Shown piece by piece: positions 8,239 to 16,374 of a stretch of DNA of 64,000 nt (positions are counted from its first letter, which is position 1; the number at the start of each line of letters is the position of its first letter). Position numbers and translations under genes: made by a program. Location of the stretch: assembly GCF_016908565.1 (NCBI RefSeq), contig NZ_JAFBED010000012.1:1-64000 (forward strand). Reading direction: 5' to 3'. Under the pieces are notes generated by a model. That model saw nothing but the letters and a program-made list of their open reading frames with translations, was not told where the DNA came from and ran no database searches. This DNA comes from Sutcliffiella tianshenii (GTDB lineage: Bacteria; Bacillota; Bacilli; Bacillales; Bacillaceae_I).

Positions 8239-8258
8239 CAGTACAGAGAGCCCGCAAG

Positions 8259-8441
8259 CTACTTTCGAAAGATGGCCGGATTCTCGATGCGGGTCGATAC
8301 CACCTCGCCGCAGCCCAGGCAGAATGTATAGATTTTCTCTGAGCTTTTGCCAAGCTTATTATTCAACGGTTTTACCCGCATATAATCTGTTCCTTCCGCA
8401 AATTCGGTGTGGCTGCATTTTGGGCATTTGGTTTGGGTCAT
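8259..8441 (-). CDS. Small zinc-ribbon protein
   Basis: This 60-residue protein has CPKC (residues 6-9) and CLGC (about 41-44) Cys pairs, forming a zinc ribbon. AGGAGG is placed 8 bases before the ATG. It resembles the product at 4294-4488 in length, Cys spacing and the ending E-N-P-A-I-F. The function is not known. Confidence 0.7.
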   Translation of the reverse strand: MTQTKCPKCSHTEFAEGTDYMRVKPLNNKLGKSSEKIYTFCLGCGEVVSTRIENPAIFRK

Positions 8442-8509
8442 GAGCGTTGTCCTCCTGTATATGTTTTACTGTAATACGTCATATTGGAAGTAAAGGTTTC
8501 GTATTATTA

Positions 8510-8548
8510 AAAAATGCACACACCAGCATTACCGGATGTGTGCATTCT
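8510..8548 (-). terminator. Terminator of GNAT gene
   Basis: On the minus strand AATGCACACA pairs with TGTGTGCATT (10 bp), followed by TTTTTAATAA. Confidence 0.85.
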
Positions 8549-8553
8549 TTGTT

Positions 8554-9120
8554 TTACTTCCCGTACATCTCTTCCCATTCCTCACGCAGCACGCCAAGCT
8601 TCACAGAATCATAATACTCGCCATTATAGGAACGCGCCTTACGGATGCGCGCCTCCTCCTGCATGCCAAGCTTCAATCCGACCTGGATCATCCGCATGTT
8701 CCCCGACCAGGTTGTATACCCGAGCCGCGGGATATCCGGGAACCTCCGGAACAGATGCGACGTCCAGATTTTGATTGCCTCTGTGCCAAACCCGCCGTTC
8801 CAGTGATCAGGCGAATAGATGGTGATGCCCATCTCCATCCAATTCGTCGGCTCATACTCCCAATAATAGAAGACACTGCCGATGATCTGATCTTCCGCCA
8901 TGATGAGCCACTGAGTATCTAAGCCTTGCTCGATCCGCTCGAGCATCACAGACCGATACGGCTCATAATCAACCCGCTTCCACGGAAAATACGGCGCATC
9001 CCATTTCTTGAACTCCGGCATTTCTTCCCTGTAAATCAGATTCCATAGGATCGGGATATCCTTTATCTCAATAGGTTTAAGACTTATTTTGCTTCCTTTG
9101 ATCATATTTGCGTTTACCAC
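8554..9120 (-). CDS. GNAT family N-acetyltransferase
   Basis: This 188-residue protein is of the RimJ/RimL-like GNAT type, which transfers acetyl from acetyl-CoA to an amine. The acetyl-CoA loop is recognisable as HWNGGFGTEA, with a preceding beta-strand MGITIYSPD. The substrate is unknown. GTG at 9120 is chosen because GGAGGAG lies 4-6 bases upstream; ATG at 9105 is the alternative. An overlapping 38-codon frame begins 73 bases upstream. Confidence 0.8.
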   Translation of the reverse strand: MVNANMIKGSKISLKPIEIKDIPILWNLIYREEMPEFKKWDAPYFPWKRVDYEPYRSVMLERIEQGLDTQWLIMAEDQIIGSVFYYWEYEPTNWMEMGITIYSPDHWNGGFGTEAIKIWTSHLFRRFPDIPRLGYTTWSGNMRMIQVGLKLGMQEEARIRKARSYNGEYYDSVKLGVLREEWEEMYGK

Positions 9121-9193
9121 TGTTCTCCTCCGCTACATCGATATTTATGATGATATGTTCGTTAAGTACCATGTGTTTTTTCATCATGTTCAT
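9077..9193 (-). CDS. Possible short ORF overlapping the GNAT start
   Basis: A 38-codon frame begins at ATG 9193 with AGGAGGCG directly upstream and ends at TAA 9077, after the GNAT start in another frame. The predicted peptide starts MNMMKKHMVLNEHIIINIDV and is basic at its end. The overlap could couple translation of the two. No homology is recognised and the ORF may be chance. Confidence 0.3.
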   Translation of the reverse strand: MNMMKKHMVLNEHIIINIDVAEENSGKRKYDQRKQNKS

Positions 9194-9313
9194 CGCCTCC
9201 TAGAAAATGTATACTTCTTCTTTTCGACTAAAATGACCATTCTCCTTCTAAAGTTGTTGAGGATTTGGGATGGAGGAGCTGATTGACACTTGTTTAGGTA
9301 TAATCTAGACCCA

Positions 9314-9739
9314 CTACTCCCCGCTCAACAGATACTCCCGCATCTCCTTCGTCACCTTAGCAGATGTCTCATACACGCCGTCGCCCTCTATGTACATAAA
9401 GTAACTCTTTTCGCCTTCTTTTCCGAGCCAGAGGTGGATCGCATGGGTCGGCAGCCTGGCAGCGTCTTCCGCCTTGTATTCTACCATCACATCATAGTCG
9501 GGATTGTCCAGAGCTTCCCCGCCGCTCTGCAGCCTCGCATTGGTGATTGCCCGCTCCCAGAACTTAAGCTCTTTTTCCTTGTTGAAGGAATGGAGAATCT
9601 CCTGGTTCATGTCGCCACGTCCCTGGGATTCCGATACATTCACCGTCTCGACGGATTCATCTAATAGACTCATTGTTTCATAGGATTGGCAGCCTGAAAG
9701 GATCAGCAGAAGTATTGCCCCTACTAGGAATCGTTTCAT
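9314..9739 (-). CDS. Small lipoprotein, paralogue of the one at 18.1 kb
   Basis: The signal peptide (MKRFLVGAILLLILSG) ends in a lipobox with Cys17, predicting a membrane-anchored extracellular lipoprotein of 141 residues. The core pattern, F-W-E-R-A-I-T-N-A-R followed by a D-N-P-D-Y-D-V motif and a Y-F-M-Y-I strand, recurs as VFTNAFETAKKEQG, ADPQYKV and YFMWL in the lipoprotein at 18095-18481. Both seem to be members of one uncharacterised family. The ribosome site is weak. Confidence 0.7.
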   Translation of the reverse strand: MKRFLVGAILLLILSGCQSYETMSLLDESVETVNVSESQGRGDMNQEILHSFNKEKELKFWERAITNARLQSGGEALDNPDYDVMVEYKAEDAARLPTHAIHLWLGKEGEKSYFMYIEGDGVYETSAKVTKEMREYLLSGE

Positions 9740-9804
9740 TTTTCTTTCACGTCCGTTCTTTCTAATTGCTTGAACTTACCTTTAATGTGGGGAAGCATTT
9801 CTAA

Positions 9805-10209
9805 TTACTGTTTTAAAAACTCATGGGCTTGTTTTAGAATCTGCTTTTGACTGTCATACACAAGCAATTTAAATGCATCTGGAAACGCAGCCCATCTATA
9901 CATCTCGATTTCACTTTCTTGTATCGTTACAGAGGTACTATTGGGTCTTCCTAAAAATAAGATAACTTCTTTTTTAACAGTTTCAGAAATCTTATATTCC
10001 ATACTTATCTTAAAATCCTCTAGGATCACAACATCCAGACCTGTCTCTTCCTTCACTTCTCTTCTTGCTGCATCGATCTCAGTTTCGTCCTCTTCCATGT
10101 GTCCTTTCGGGAACCCCCAGTGACCATTAGCTCTACTTTTTACAAGTAGATACCGAATGTCTGGTTTGCCTTGATATATGATCACGCCACATGACGTTTC
10201 TTTTTGCAT
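9805..10209 (-). CDS. Nudix hydrolase, Ap4A-hydrolase-like
   Basis: This 134-residue protein has a complete Nudix box beginning GHMEEDETE and ending REVKEETGL. The preceding residues ANGHWGFPKG match the diadenosine tetraphosphatase subgroup. It probably hydrolyses a nucleoside polyphosphate; the exact substrate is open. ATG at 10209 is chosen: the GGTGG site and the Nudix N-terminus MQKETSCGVIIY fit it, whereas an in-frame start 12 codons earlier adds non-conserved residues. Confidence 0.82.
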   Translation of the reverse strand: MQKETSCGVIIYQGKPDIRYLLVKSRANGHWGFPKGHMEEDETEIDAARREVKEETGLDVVILEDFKISMEYKISETVKKEVILFLGRPNSTSVTIQESEIEMYRWAAFPDAFKLLVYDSQKQILKQAHEFLKQ

Positions 10210-10263
10210 GGTTCTATAACCACCTCTCAAGCAAAGTGCCCGCAAACCGTATTAAAGAAAGCT

Positions 10264-10698
10264 TTATAAAACCTTCTTAAAACAAATTATACGATTCGCT
10301 TCACTGAATCCTAATTTAAGGTGCATGGCCAAGCTTTCTTCATTTTCTAATTCACAGTCACTGGCAAACTCGCTACACCCTTTTTCCTTAGCCCAATCCT
10401 CACAGGCTTGAACTAGTTGCTTGGCAATGCCCTGTCTACGGAAGGATTCTTTCACGTAAAGCCCTTCTAGATATCCAACCGGACTTGAACTTGTCCCTTC
10501 CACATAATCATATCGCAGTTGGCATTGTGCAAATCCGATTGCCTCATTATCGTGATAAGCCAGTATAACCTTTGCGTCAGGCTGAGAAATAAAATTCTTC
10601 ATCTCTTGTACAAATTCCTCTAATGTGTGATCTGGCCAAAGCAGTAAAGCAAGCTGAGCAGCTTCTTTTACTTCCGATATTGTCGCTTCTTTTAGCAT
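10264..10698 (-). CDS. Aminoglycoside 6'-N-acetyltransferase-like GNAT
   Basis: The 144-residue sequence follows the AAC(6')-I pattern closely. It has Y-D-Y-V-E-G-T then SSPVGYLEGLYV, an acetyl-CoA loop FRRQGIAKQL, WAKEKGCSEFASDC, and AMHLKLGF near the end. Known family members of about 145 residues acetylate the 6'-amine of aminoglycosides. Whether this chromosomal copy confers resistance cannot be told from sequence. It lies in a run of minus-strand genes with the Nudix and S66 genes. The start has AAGGGGCGG upstream. Confidence 0.8.
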   Translation of the reverse strand: MLKEATISEVKEAAQLALLLWPDHTLEEFVQEMKNFISQPDAKVILAYHDNEAIGFAQCQLRYDYVEGTSSSPVGYLEGLYVKESFRRQGIAKQLVQACEDWAKEKGCSEFASDCELENEESLAMHLKLGFSEANRIICFKKVL

Positions 10699-10721
10699 AT
10701 AGATCCGCCCCTTGTTAATAG

Positions 10722-11753
10722 TTATTCCACTCCACTTTCTAAAATCGTGAAGGTCCCCTGATCACAATCGATTTCTGCCATTGCACCATATGGCAAAATG
10801 AATTTCGGTTCGGTATGACCGAAGTTCAAGTTATAAAGAATCGGCAAATCCCCCAGACCATATTCCTTCATTACTCTTTGTATCTCTACTTTATACTCGT
10901 CATAATACTTCTCGTCCTGTGGTTTACCAAAAATGATTCCATTCGCTTTCTGCAATATCCCTTGTGCAGCATAATTCCGCAACCAATATCTTATATACTC
11001 TGGTTGTGGCTTTTCTTCGGATGTTTCAAAGAAAAGTATGCTATTCTCCCAATATTCACTCTCCGGCCAAAGCTCTGTTCCTTTTGCAAGCTCAAGTACT
11101 TCTATGCAGCCGCCGATCAACTGTCCTTTTGCTACACCTGCGCCTTGTAGGACCTCGTAACCTGAGTTTTTCCTCATTGTCCGACGGCGGTCCTTATTCT
11201 CTTCTATCCATTCTAAACGTTCACTCGTCCATTCTTCAGCCGGTTGGATCTCCCCTATGATTTCATTGGAAAAGAGCGTTCGGTTCACCATTTCAATGGT
11301 GTACGGATCCATCTCCACGTTTTCAGCAAAATCGGTTAAAATGGCCGGACCATAAAAAGTTGAAATTCCTGCTTTCAGACAAAACAGATGTGAAATCGTC
11401 ACATCGGAATAACCCATGAAAATTTTCGGATTATCACGTATCACATCAAAATCCATATAGGGAAGCAGGCGGATACTATCATCCCCGCCGATATTTGTAA
11501 TGATCCCCTTTATACGCTCATCTTTAAATGCAGCCACCAAATCCTCCGCACGCGCCTGCGGATTCTCATAAACATAGTCTCCACCCTTCAAACTATTCGG
11601 CATCGGGATTACCTTAAGACAGAAAACCTCTTCTAATCTCTTTACACCCTGCTCATATCGCCATCTTAATTCTGGCTCACCTGCACCTCCCCAGGAAGGG
11701 CTTACTGTTGCAACAATATCTCCTGGCTGCAATTTTTTTGGTTTGATAAACAT
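10722..11753 (-). CDS. S66 peptidase, MccF/LD-carboxypeptidase family
   Basis: This 343-residue serine peptidase belongs to the family that includes LD-carboxypeptidase and the microcin C self-immunity protein MccF. The nucleophile motif is GYSDVT, with a second block VLELAKGTELWP and a likely catalytic His in NFGHTEPKF. Relatives cleave LD-peptides of recycled peptidoglycan or toxic aminoacyl-nucleotides. The size and the loop after the nucleophile favour the MccF-like branch. ATG at 11753 is chosen, with AAGGTGG 6 bases upstream. It is 23 bp from the AAC-like gene and probably in the same transcript. Confidence 0.82.
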   Translation of the reverse strand: MFIKPKKLQPGDIVATVSPSWGGAGEPELRWRYEQGVKRLEEVFCLKVIPMPNSLKGGDYVYENPQARAEDLVAAFKDERIKGIITNIGGDDSIRLLPYMDFDVIRDNPKIFMGYSDVTISHLFCLKAGISTFYGPAILTDFAENVEMDPYTIEMVNRTLFSNEIIGEIQPAEEWTSERLEWIEENKDRRRTMRKNSGYEVLQGAGVAKGQLIGGCIEVLELAKGTELWPESEYWENSILFFETSEEKPQPEYIRYWLRNYAAQGILQKANGIIFGKPQDEKYYDEYKVEIQRVMKEYGLGDLPILYNLNFGHTEPKFILPYGAMAEIDCDQGTFTILESGVE

Positions 11754-11807
11754 TTGATTTCCACCTTTCATTAGACGTTTTCCCAATGGCTCAAGCAGTG
11801 CCTTGGT

Positions 11808-12356
11808 TCACCATTGCGGACGTTTCCCCCACGGTTTCAGTACCCCTACTACACTTACTTCCGGCCTTGAAGAAATCGCATTGGTTACTCCCCTAGCTAT
11901 TTCATCATTTCTTAGCCAGCGTGAACCTGCACCTTCTAGTACAAATCCTAGCTGAACCTGATGATAGCTACATCCAAGGGGCGTTTTTGCCGCAGCTTTT
12001 ATCTCTTCCAAGTCCGAACTGCTCCCGAGTATATGAAACAGCGACCAGTCCCCACTGTTTTTACCGACCGCTGAAATCACATGCCCCAAGGCCCGCGGAG
12101 CAACAGAATGTATCCACGCGACAACTAGCTCGACCGGTCCATTTTTCTCGATAGCACGTTCCAACGTTGCAGGAAACTCTTTATCATCCTTGTAATCTAC
12201 CAAAACCGGATTAATCTGCTCGCTCCTTGCAGTCAGCTCCTCCATCCTCCTGGCATCACGCCCCACAACAGATACCAGGTATCCTTCACCTGCAAGCCAC
12301 AAGGACACTTCCGCTAGCATTCCCGACCCGCCAATCACCAAAGCATGCTTCTTCAC
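11808..12356 (-). CDS. Short NAD(P)-binding SDR-like protein
   Basis: This 182-residue protein opens with the Rossmann motif VIGGSGMLAEV and has the typical next strand VSVVGRDARR. It is shorter than classical short-chain dehydrogenases (about 250 residues) and lacks a clear YxxxK catalytic pair. A binding or atypical reductase role is likely. The GTG start (12354-12356) overlaps the TGA of the upstream GNAT gene by four bases (GTGA), a sign of translational coupling. Confidence 0.72.
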   Translation of the reverse strand: MKKHALVIGGSGMLAEVSLWLAGEGYLVSVVGRDARRMEELTARSEQINPVLVDYKDDKEFPATLERAIEKNGPVELVVAWIHSVAPRALGHVISAVGKNSGDWSLFHILGSSSDLEEIKAAAKTPLGCSYHQVQLGFVLEGAGSRWLRNDEIARGVTNAISSRPEVSVVGVLKPWGKRPQW

Positions 12357-12916
12357 TCTCTCACCTTCGAAAACACGCAAGTATCCCTTAGCTCTCCATC
12401 CGCTCCACGATCATCGTTCCGAAGGACACCCTCAAGCGTATAGCCCAAGCGCTCAGCAACCGCACGGCTTTTCACGTTCTTTGGGTCGCAGCGGATTTCC
12501 ACCCGGTTGGCAGCAAGCTCCTCAAAAGCAAATCTAGTAATCCCTTCGACCGCCTCCGTCATATAGCCTTTTCCGCTCTGCCTTGTATCGATCCAGTAGC
12601 CGATCTCAAACTTCGGTACATCCCAATTTATGCGGTGAAGACCCGAGGATGCAATGAACTCTCCAGTTTCTTTATCAAAAACTAGTAATCTCAGATCCTC
12701 TCTTTTCAAAAACTTCATATGACTCTCACGAAGGTTGGTCTCTACCCCATCAAGCGTCTGTTCGAATCGGGCAAACGGCAGCCACGGCTTCAGTTCTTCT
12801 AGCGAGGCTACAACCGCTTCATAGACAGCAGGTCCATCCCCCGGCATCGGCATTCTGATCAATAGTCTGTCTGTTGTGAATTCTGATGGAAACTCTTTTA
12901 ATATCGGATTTGTCAT
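12353..12916 (-). CDS. RimJ/RimL-type N-acetyltransferase
   Basis: This 187-residue GNAT protein has the hallmark N-terminus TDRLLIRMP, a central EIGYWIDTRQSGKGYMTEAV acetyl-CoA region, and the C-terminal S-R-A-V-A-E-R-L-G-Y motif. Family members acetylate protein N-termini, small amines or antibiotics; the substrate here is unknown. It is the first gene of a probable operon with the SDR-like, S66 and AAC-like genes. Confidence 0.85.
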   Translation of the reverse strand: MTNPILKEFPSEFTTDRLLIRMPMPGDGPAVYEAVVASLEELKPWLPFARFEQTLDGVETNLRESHMKFLKREDLRLLVFDKETGEFIASSGLHRINWDVPKFEIGYWIDTRQSGKGYMTEAVEGITRFAFEELAANRVEIRCDPKNVKSRAVAERLGYTLEGVLRNDDRGADGELRDTCVFSKVRE

Positions 12917-12935
12917 CTTGTGCTTCTCCCTTTTT

Positions 12936-12970
12936 AAAAAGGCTCCCCCCTATCGGAATAGAGTGAAGCC
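12936..12970 (-). terminator. Terminator after small lipoprotein
   Basis: On the minus strand GGCTTC pairs with GGAGCC-type bases, followed by TTTTT, just before the ribosome site of the next gene. The stem is short. Confidence 0.5.
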
Positions 12971-13001
12971 ATTATATAGAATATTTTAGTTTTTTATCTT
13001 G

Positions 13002-13427
13002 TTAGATTTTCTCCATATAAGTCCCGTCTTCATAGACCATATAGACACCAACCGTGCCCGAACCGCCGTTCTTCTGCAACTCCTTGGATACTAGTTTGAT
13101 TGTATAAAAGCTACCGGAATCATCCTTCTCCAACGTGCCGCCCATATCATCAAAGACAATATCCCCGTTGTCCTCAAGCTCAAGTACATGCTTCAGATAC
13201 TCGATGGCATCGGCGCTTGAGACGATGCTTACACTGCCTTCGGTTGTTTTGGTTTTTGTGTCTTTTTCTTCTGTGCCAACATCTTCCGACCCTTCATGTT
13301 CTGAGTTGTCAGTGGCAGTCGAGTTCTCTTTTTGACCAGCATTCCCATTTGTCTCATTGGTTTCCCCACAAGCTGCCAAACCACTCACCAACATCAACAA
13401 ACATACCCAAGTGAAGAATTTTTTCAT
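13002..13427 (-). CDS. Hypothetical lipoprotein
   Basis: This 141-residue protein has a signal peptide and lipobox (SGLAAC, lipid Cys20). An acidic Ser/Thr/Glu/Asn-rich linker of about 45 residues is followed by a small alpha/beta domain from about residue 65 to the end (GVYMVYEDGTYMEKI). No family is recognised. GGGGGAGG precedes the ATG. It lies 22 bp from the VOC gene and both run leftwards. Confidence 0.72.
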   Translation of the reverse strand: MKKFFTWVCLLMLVSGLAACGETNETNGNAGQKENSTATDNSEHEGSEDVGTEEKDTKTKTTEGSVSIVSSADAIEYLKHVLELEDNGDIVFDDMGGTLEKDDSGSFYTIKLVSKELQKNGGSGTVGVYMVYEDGTYMEKI

Positions 13428-13449
13428 GATTCCTCCCCCTTGTTAAAAA

Positions 13450-13830
13450 TCACTGTTCTTCATTGAATTCAATGAGATTCCGGTCCGGATCCATGCAGAA
13501 AATCTGTTTGAAGCCGCTCTTGCTGTCCGGCTTGGCTTTGACCTCGAGCCCCTGTTCCCTCAAATACTTCAAAGTCTCTTCATAGCTTTTCACACGAATC
13601 GCAAAATGCCCGTCCCGGCTGTCGAGCTTATCGCTTGTCCGCAATGTTTCCGCTCCGCTGTTCTGAATCAGATGCAGCTGCGCAGTCCCTACCTGATACC
13701 ACGCACCCGGAAAATCAAAATCCGGTCGCTCAATCTCCGCAAACCCGAGCACCGACCCGTAAAAGTGCTTGGATTTCTCGATATCTGTAACACTTAAGCT
13801 GACATGATGAAAATCTTCCAGTTGAATCAC
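13450..13830 (-). CDS. VOC superfamily (glyoxalase-like) protein
   Basis: This 126-residue protein has the beta-alpha-beta-beta-beta repeats of the vicinal oxygen chelate fold. Candidate metal ligands are His in FHHVSLSV, His in RDGHFAIRV and Glu in NLIEFNEE. Family members include glyoxalase I, fosfomycin enzymes and dioxygenases. The PDFDFPGAWYQVG pattern is common in uncharacterised Bacillus members. GTG is the start, with AAAGGAG 7 bases before it. Confidence 0.82.
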   Translation of the reverse strand: MIQLEDFHHVSLSVTDIEKSKHFYGSVLGFAEIERPDFDFPGAWYQVGTAQLHLIQNSGAETLRTSDKLDSRDGHFAIRVKSYEETLKYLREQGLEVKAKPDSKSGFKQIFCMDPDRNLIEFNEEQ

Positions 13831-13944
13831 AAGACCACTCCTTTTTTAATGTTGTGGACAATTATAGCATTTTTCCAGAATTTACTTAACCCGTGGAAGA
13901 CATTTACCCAAGTAGTAAGTTTGAGACCACCATACACAAGTTAT

Positions 13945-14262
13945 GATTCCCTCTCTCGGGTGGATTTCATTGAGTGAAGGTATCATTCGGGGGTTTTGAT
14001 TCCCTCTCTCCCATGGATTCCAACGAGCGAAGGTATCATTCTAGCGTTTTGATTCCCTCTCACGCATGAATTCCAACGAGTGAAGGCATCATTCTAGCGT
14101 TTTGATTCCCTCTCTCCCATGAATTCCAACGAGTGAAGGTATCATTCTAGCTTTTTGATTCCCTCTCACGCATGAATTTCAACGAGCGAAGGTATCATTC
14201 TAGCTTTTTGATTCCCTCTCTCCCATGGATTCCTACGAGTGGAGGTATCATTCACAAGCTTT
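13945..14262. repeat. Six-copy 53-bp tandem repeat
   Basis: Six consecutive 53-bp units start at 13945, 13998, 14051, 14104, 14157 and 14210. Each runs GATTCCCTCTC, a variable middle with GGATTCCAACGAG, then GAAGGTATCATTC and a T-run. The period is not a multiple of three and no spacers occur, so it is neither coding nor a CRISPR. It fills most of the 13831-14298 gap between two minus-strand genes. Nothing else is seen in that gap. Confidence 0.93.
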
Positions 14263-14298
14263 GCCCCCCTCACCCGCATTCATTGAAGAATCCATCCC

Positions 14299-14607
14299 CT
14301 ACTTCGGCAATACCCGCCGCCCCGTCACCAGCTCAAAGCTCCGCAGAAAGAACCACGTAAACCCCGCATAAAATCCAAGCCAAGGCCGCTTAAAGGATGC
14401 CGGCTTGTTACCTTCAAAGTAGAAATGACCGATCCATGAAAAAAGATAATGCAGCAACGCCAACACTATTGTCACGTATAGGTTGAAAAATAAGAAAATC
14501 CACGCCAGGAAGGCAAACAGGAAAGCGAAGTAATGTAGAACCTGATTCCACTTATTGCTATGTGCACGTTGATAATGCACTAAGTCACTCCTAATTTTTT
14601 CTCTCAT
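14299..14607 (-). CDS. DUF962 / Mpo1-like membrane protein
   Basis: This 102-residue protein has two or three hydrophobic segments and the family signature W-I-G-H-F-Y-F-E-G-N-K-P-A followed by FKRPWLG. An N-terminal H-x-x-x-x-N-x-x-L-H-Y region is also present. Yeast Mpo1, a member, is an Fe-dependent dioxygenase in 2-hydroxy fatty acid breakdown. The conserved His residues are kept here, so a similar activity is possible. It is the last gene of a leftward operon, 3 bp after the MFS gene. Confidence 0.8.
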   Translation of the reverse strand: MREKIRSDLVHYQRAHSNKWNQVLHYFAFLFAFLAWIFLFFNLYVTIVLALLHYLFSWIGHFYFEGNKPASFKRPWLGFYAGFTWFFLRSFELVTGRRVLPK

Positions 14608-14610
14608 TCA

Positions 14611-15828
14611 CTATGCCTCCAATTTTCCCTCGCTAAAATGAACCTGCTTGGAAGGAAGTAGCACGGTAATAAATAGCACCGCAGCCAAGACGACTCCTAC
14701 TGAACAAAACGCGATGCACGCAGTCTGGATCGTGAACCAGTCTGCCGCGACTCCGAGGATCAAGGTCAACACAATCTGGACGATCGCCTGCAGCATTTCG
14801 GCGATGCTCCCGAATCTCCCCATGATTTCCACCGGTACGCTTTGCTGGAAAAAGGTCGCATAGCCAGTATTCGCAAATGCCATGAAAAATCCGAGGAACA
14901 CGAAGGAAAGTGTGGCCGTCCAAAAACCGATTGAAGAATAGAACAACAGATAGCCTAGACTTGTCAGCAGCATCCCGCCACCGATATAAAAACGAAGTGA
15001 GACCCGATTTGCCACGATGGCGGCCACTCCTGCACCTCCAAGCGCCCCAAGACCGGTAAGACTGACAATCCAGCCATATTCCTGATCTGTCAGCAACAGA
15101 TGCTGCTTGATGAACGTCACCTCTTGTGAATCCAGCGCAAAACCGGTCAGCATCGCCCCTTGGAACAAAAGATAGACGGTCATGAAGAAAGTGGCACCCA
15201 CCGCAAATTGCCTCACGATCCGCCAATCTCCAACAAGCATGCTCCAGGTGATCGGATCGCGCTTTTCTTTTACAAAATCATCGACATCCGGCAATAGGTA
15301 GATGAAGAACGCACATACCAGGAAGGTCGCGGCGTTGATGAAAATACAGAGCTCTGTCCCGACAAGCATGATGAGAACCCCTGTAAGCGCTGGGCCCAAC
15401 AGGAAGGCACCAGAGCTTGTCATGCTCATCAAGGAATTGAATCGCTTCCGGTCTGATGCGGGAATCAATTTCGTTATGTATACAGAAGAACTTGGGCCGA
15501 AAAACGCGCCGACAATATTGATCAGCAAAAGTAGGAAGTAGATGACCCACAAGGACCCGATGAAAGGGATCAAAAAGACGAGCAGCCCGCGGATTACATC
15601 CACCCCTATCATCAGCTTCCGTTTATTCGTGCGGTCGATGACACTGCCAGACCACGTATTTGTAATAAGAATCGCAATCGGCCGGATGACATAAAGCCCG
15701 GCAACCGCAGCCGCCGAACCGGTCAGATCCAGTATCGATAGATTGATAGCGATGAGGTAGATCCAGTTCCCGAGATAAGAGACACCGATGCCCGCAAGCA
15801 GTAGAAAAGGATATTTCCAGTTTTTCAT
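14611..15828 (-). CDS. MFS transporter
   Basis: This 405-residue integral membrane protein has about 12 predicted helices. The loop between helices 2 and 3 carries SVIDRTNKRKLMIGVDVIRG, the MFS motif A region. Such MFS_3/enterobactin-exporter-like proteins usually export drugs or siderophores; the substrate is unknown. Its ATG follows directly on the stop of the upstream GNAT gene (TAGATG), so translation is likely coupled. Confidence 0.85.
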   Translation of the reverse strand: MKNWKYPFLLLAGIGVSYLGNWIYLIAINLSILDLTGSAAAVAGLYVIRPIAILITNTWSGSVIDRTNKRKLMIGVDVIRGLLVFLIPFIGSLWVIYFLLLLINIVGAFFGPSSSVYITKLIPASDRKRFNSLMSMTSSGAFLLGPALTGVLIMLVGTELCIFINAATFLVCAFFIYLLPDVDDFVKEKRDPITWSMLVGDWRIVRQFAVGATFFMTVYLLFQGAMLTGFALDSQEVTFIKQHLLLTDQEYGWIVSLTGLGALGGAGVAAIVANRVSLRFYIGGGMLLTSLGYLLFYSSIGFWTATLSFVFLGFFMAFANTGYATFFQQSVPVEIMGRFGSIAEMLQAIVQIVLTLILGVAADWFTIQTACIAFCSVGVVLAAVLFITVLLPSKQVHFSEGKLEA

Positions 15829-16374
15829 CTACTCACCCGCTTTGGCTTTTTCGTAGTCTTCCCTCAAAAGTCCATAATAAGTAAGGTCGATATATCGTCC
15901 AAAGCGCTTCGCATGCTGTCTCCAGGTTCCTTCATGCGTCATACCGAGCTTCTCCATGATGCGCCAAGATCCTGGATTATCGCTGTATGCCCCTGCAAAA
16001 ATCTTGTTCAGCTTGAGTTCCTCAAAGCCATATTCCGTCACCGCCTGAGCAGCCTCTGTTCCAAAGCCCTTGCCCCAATACGGTCGGCCGACCCAATAAC
16101 CAAGCTCGCCGCGCTCATAGGCCGGAGTCAGATTGATATTGATCAGTCCTATCAAGCTATCACTCTCTTTTTCCACCATCGCGAATAGTACAAGCGTTTC
16201 TTTCTTACTGAACACTTCAACAAATTCCTTACCTCCGCCTTCCTGGTAAGGATGAGGGACATTCAGCGTAGTTTTTGCAAGCTCATAATCGCTTGCCAGC
16301 TCCTCGATCCGTTCTGCATCATCGATATGTACCGGCCTAAGAATAAGCCGTTCGGTCTTTAGTGTTGTCAACAT
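15829..16374 (-). CDS. RimJ/RimL-type N-acetyltransferase
   Basis: This 181-residue GNAT protein has the N-terminal TERLILRPVHIDDAERI, the acetyl-CoA loop GRPYWGKGFGTEAAQAV, and NPGSWRIMEKLGM. AAAGGAG lies 7 bases before the ATG. The gene begins inside the last 38 bases of the upstream YdbC-like gene and ends against the MFS gene, so it is part of a tight operon. The substrate is unknown. Confidence 0.85.
   Translation of the reverse strand: MLTTLKTERLILRPVHIDDAERIEELASDYELAKTTLNVPHPYQEGGGKEFVEVFSKKETLVLFAMVEKESDSLIGLININLTPAYERGELGYWVGRPYWGKGFGTEAAQAVTEYGFEELKLNKIFAGAYSDNPGSWRIMEKLGMTHEGTWRQHAKRFGRYIDLTYYGLLREDYEKAKAGE

Noticed and set aside
13945-14262. CRISPR array
   Set aside because: The six 53-bp units are almost identical along their full length with no unique spacers, and no cas genes are near.
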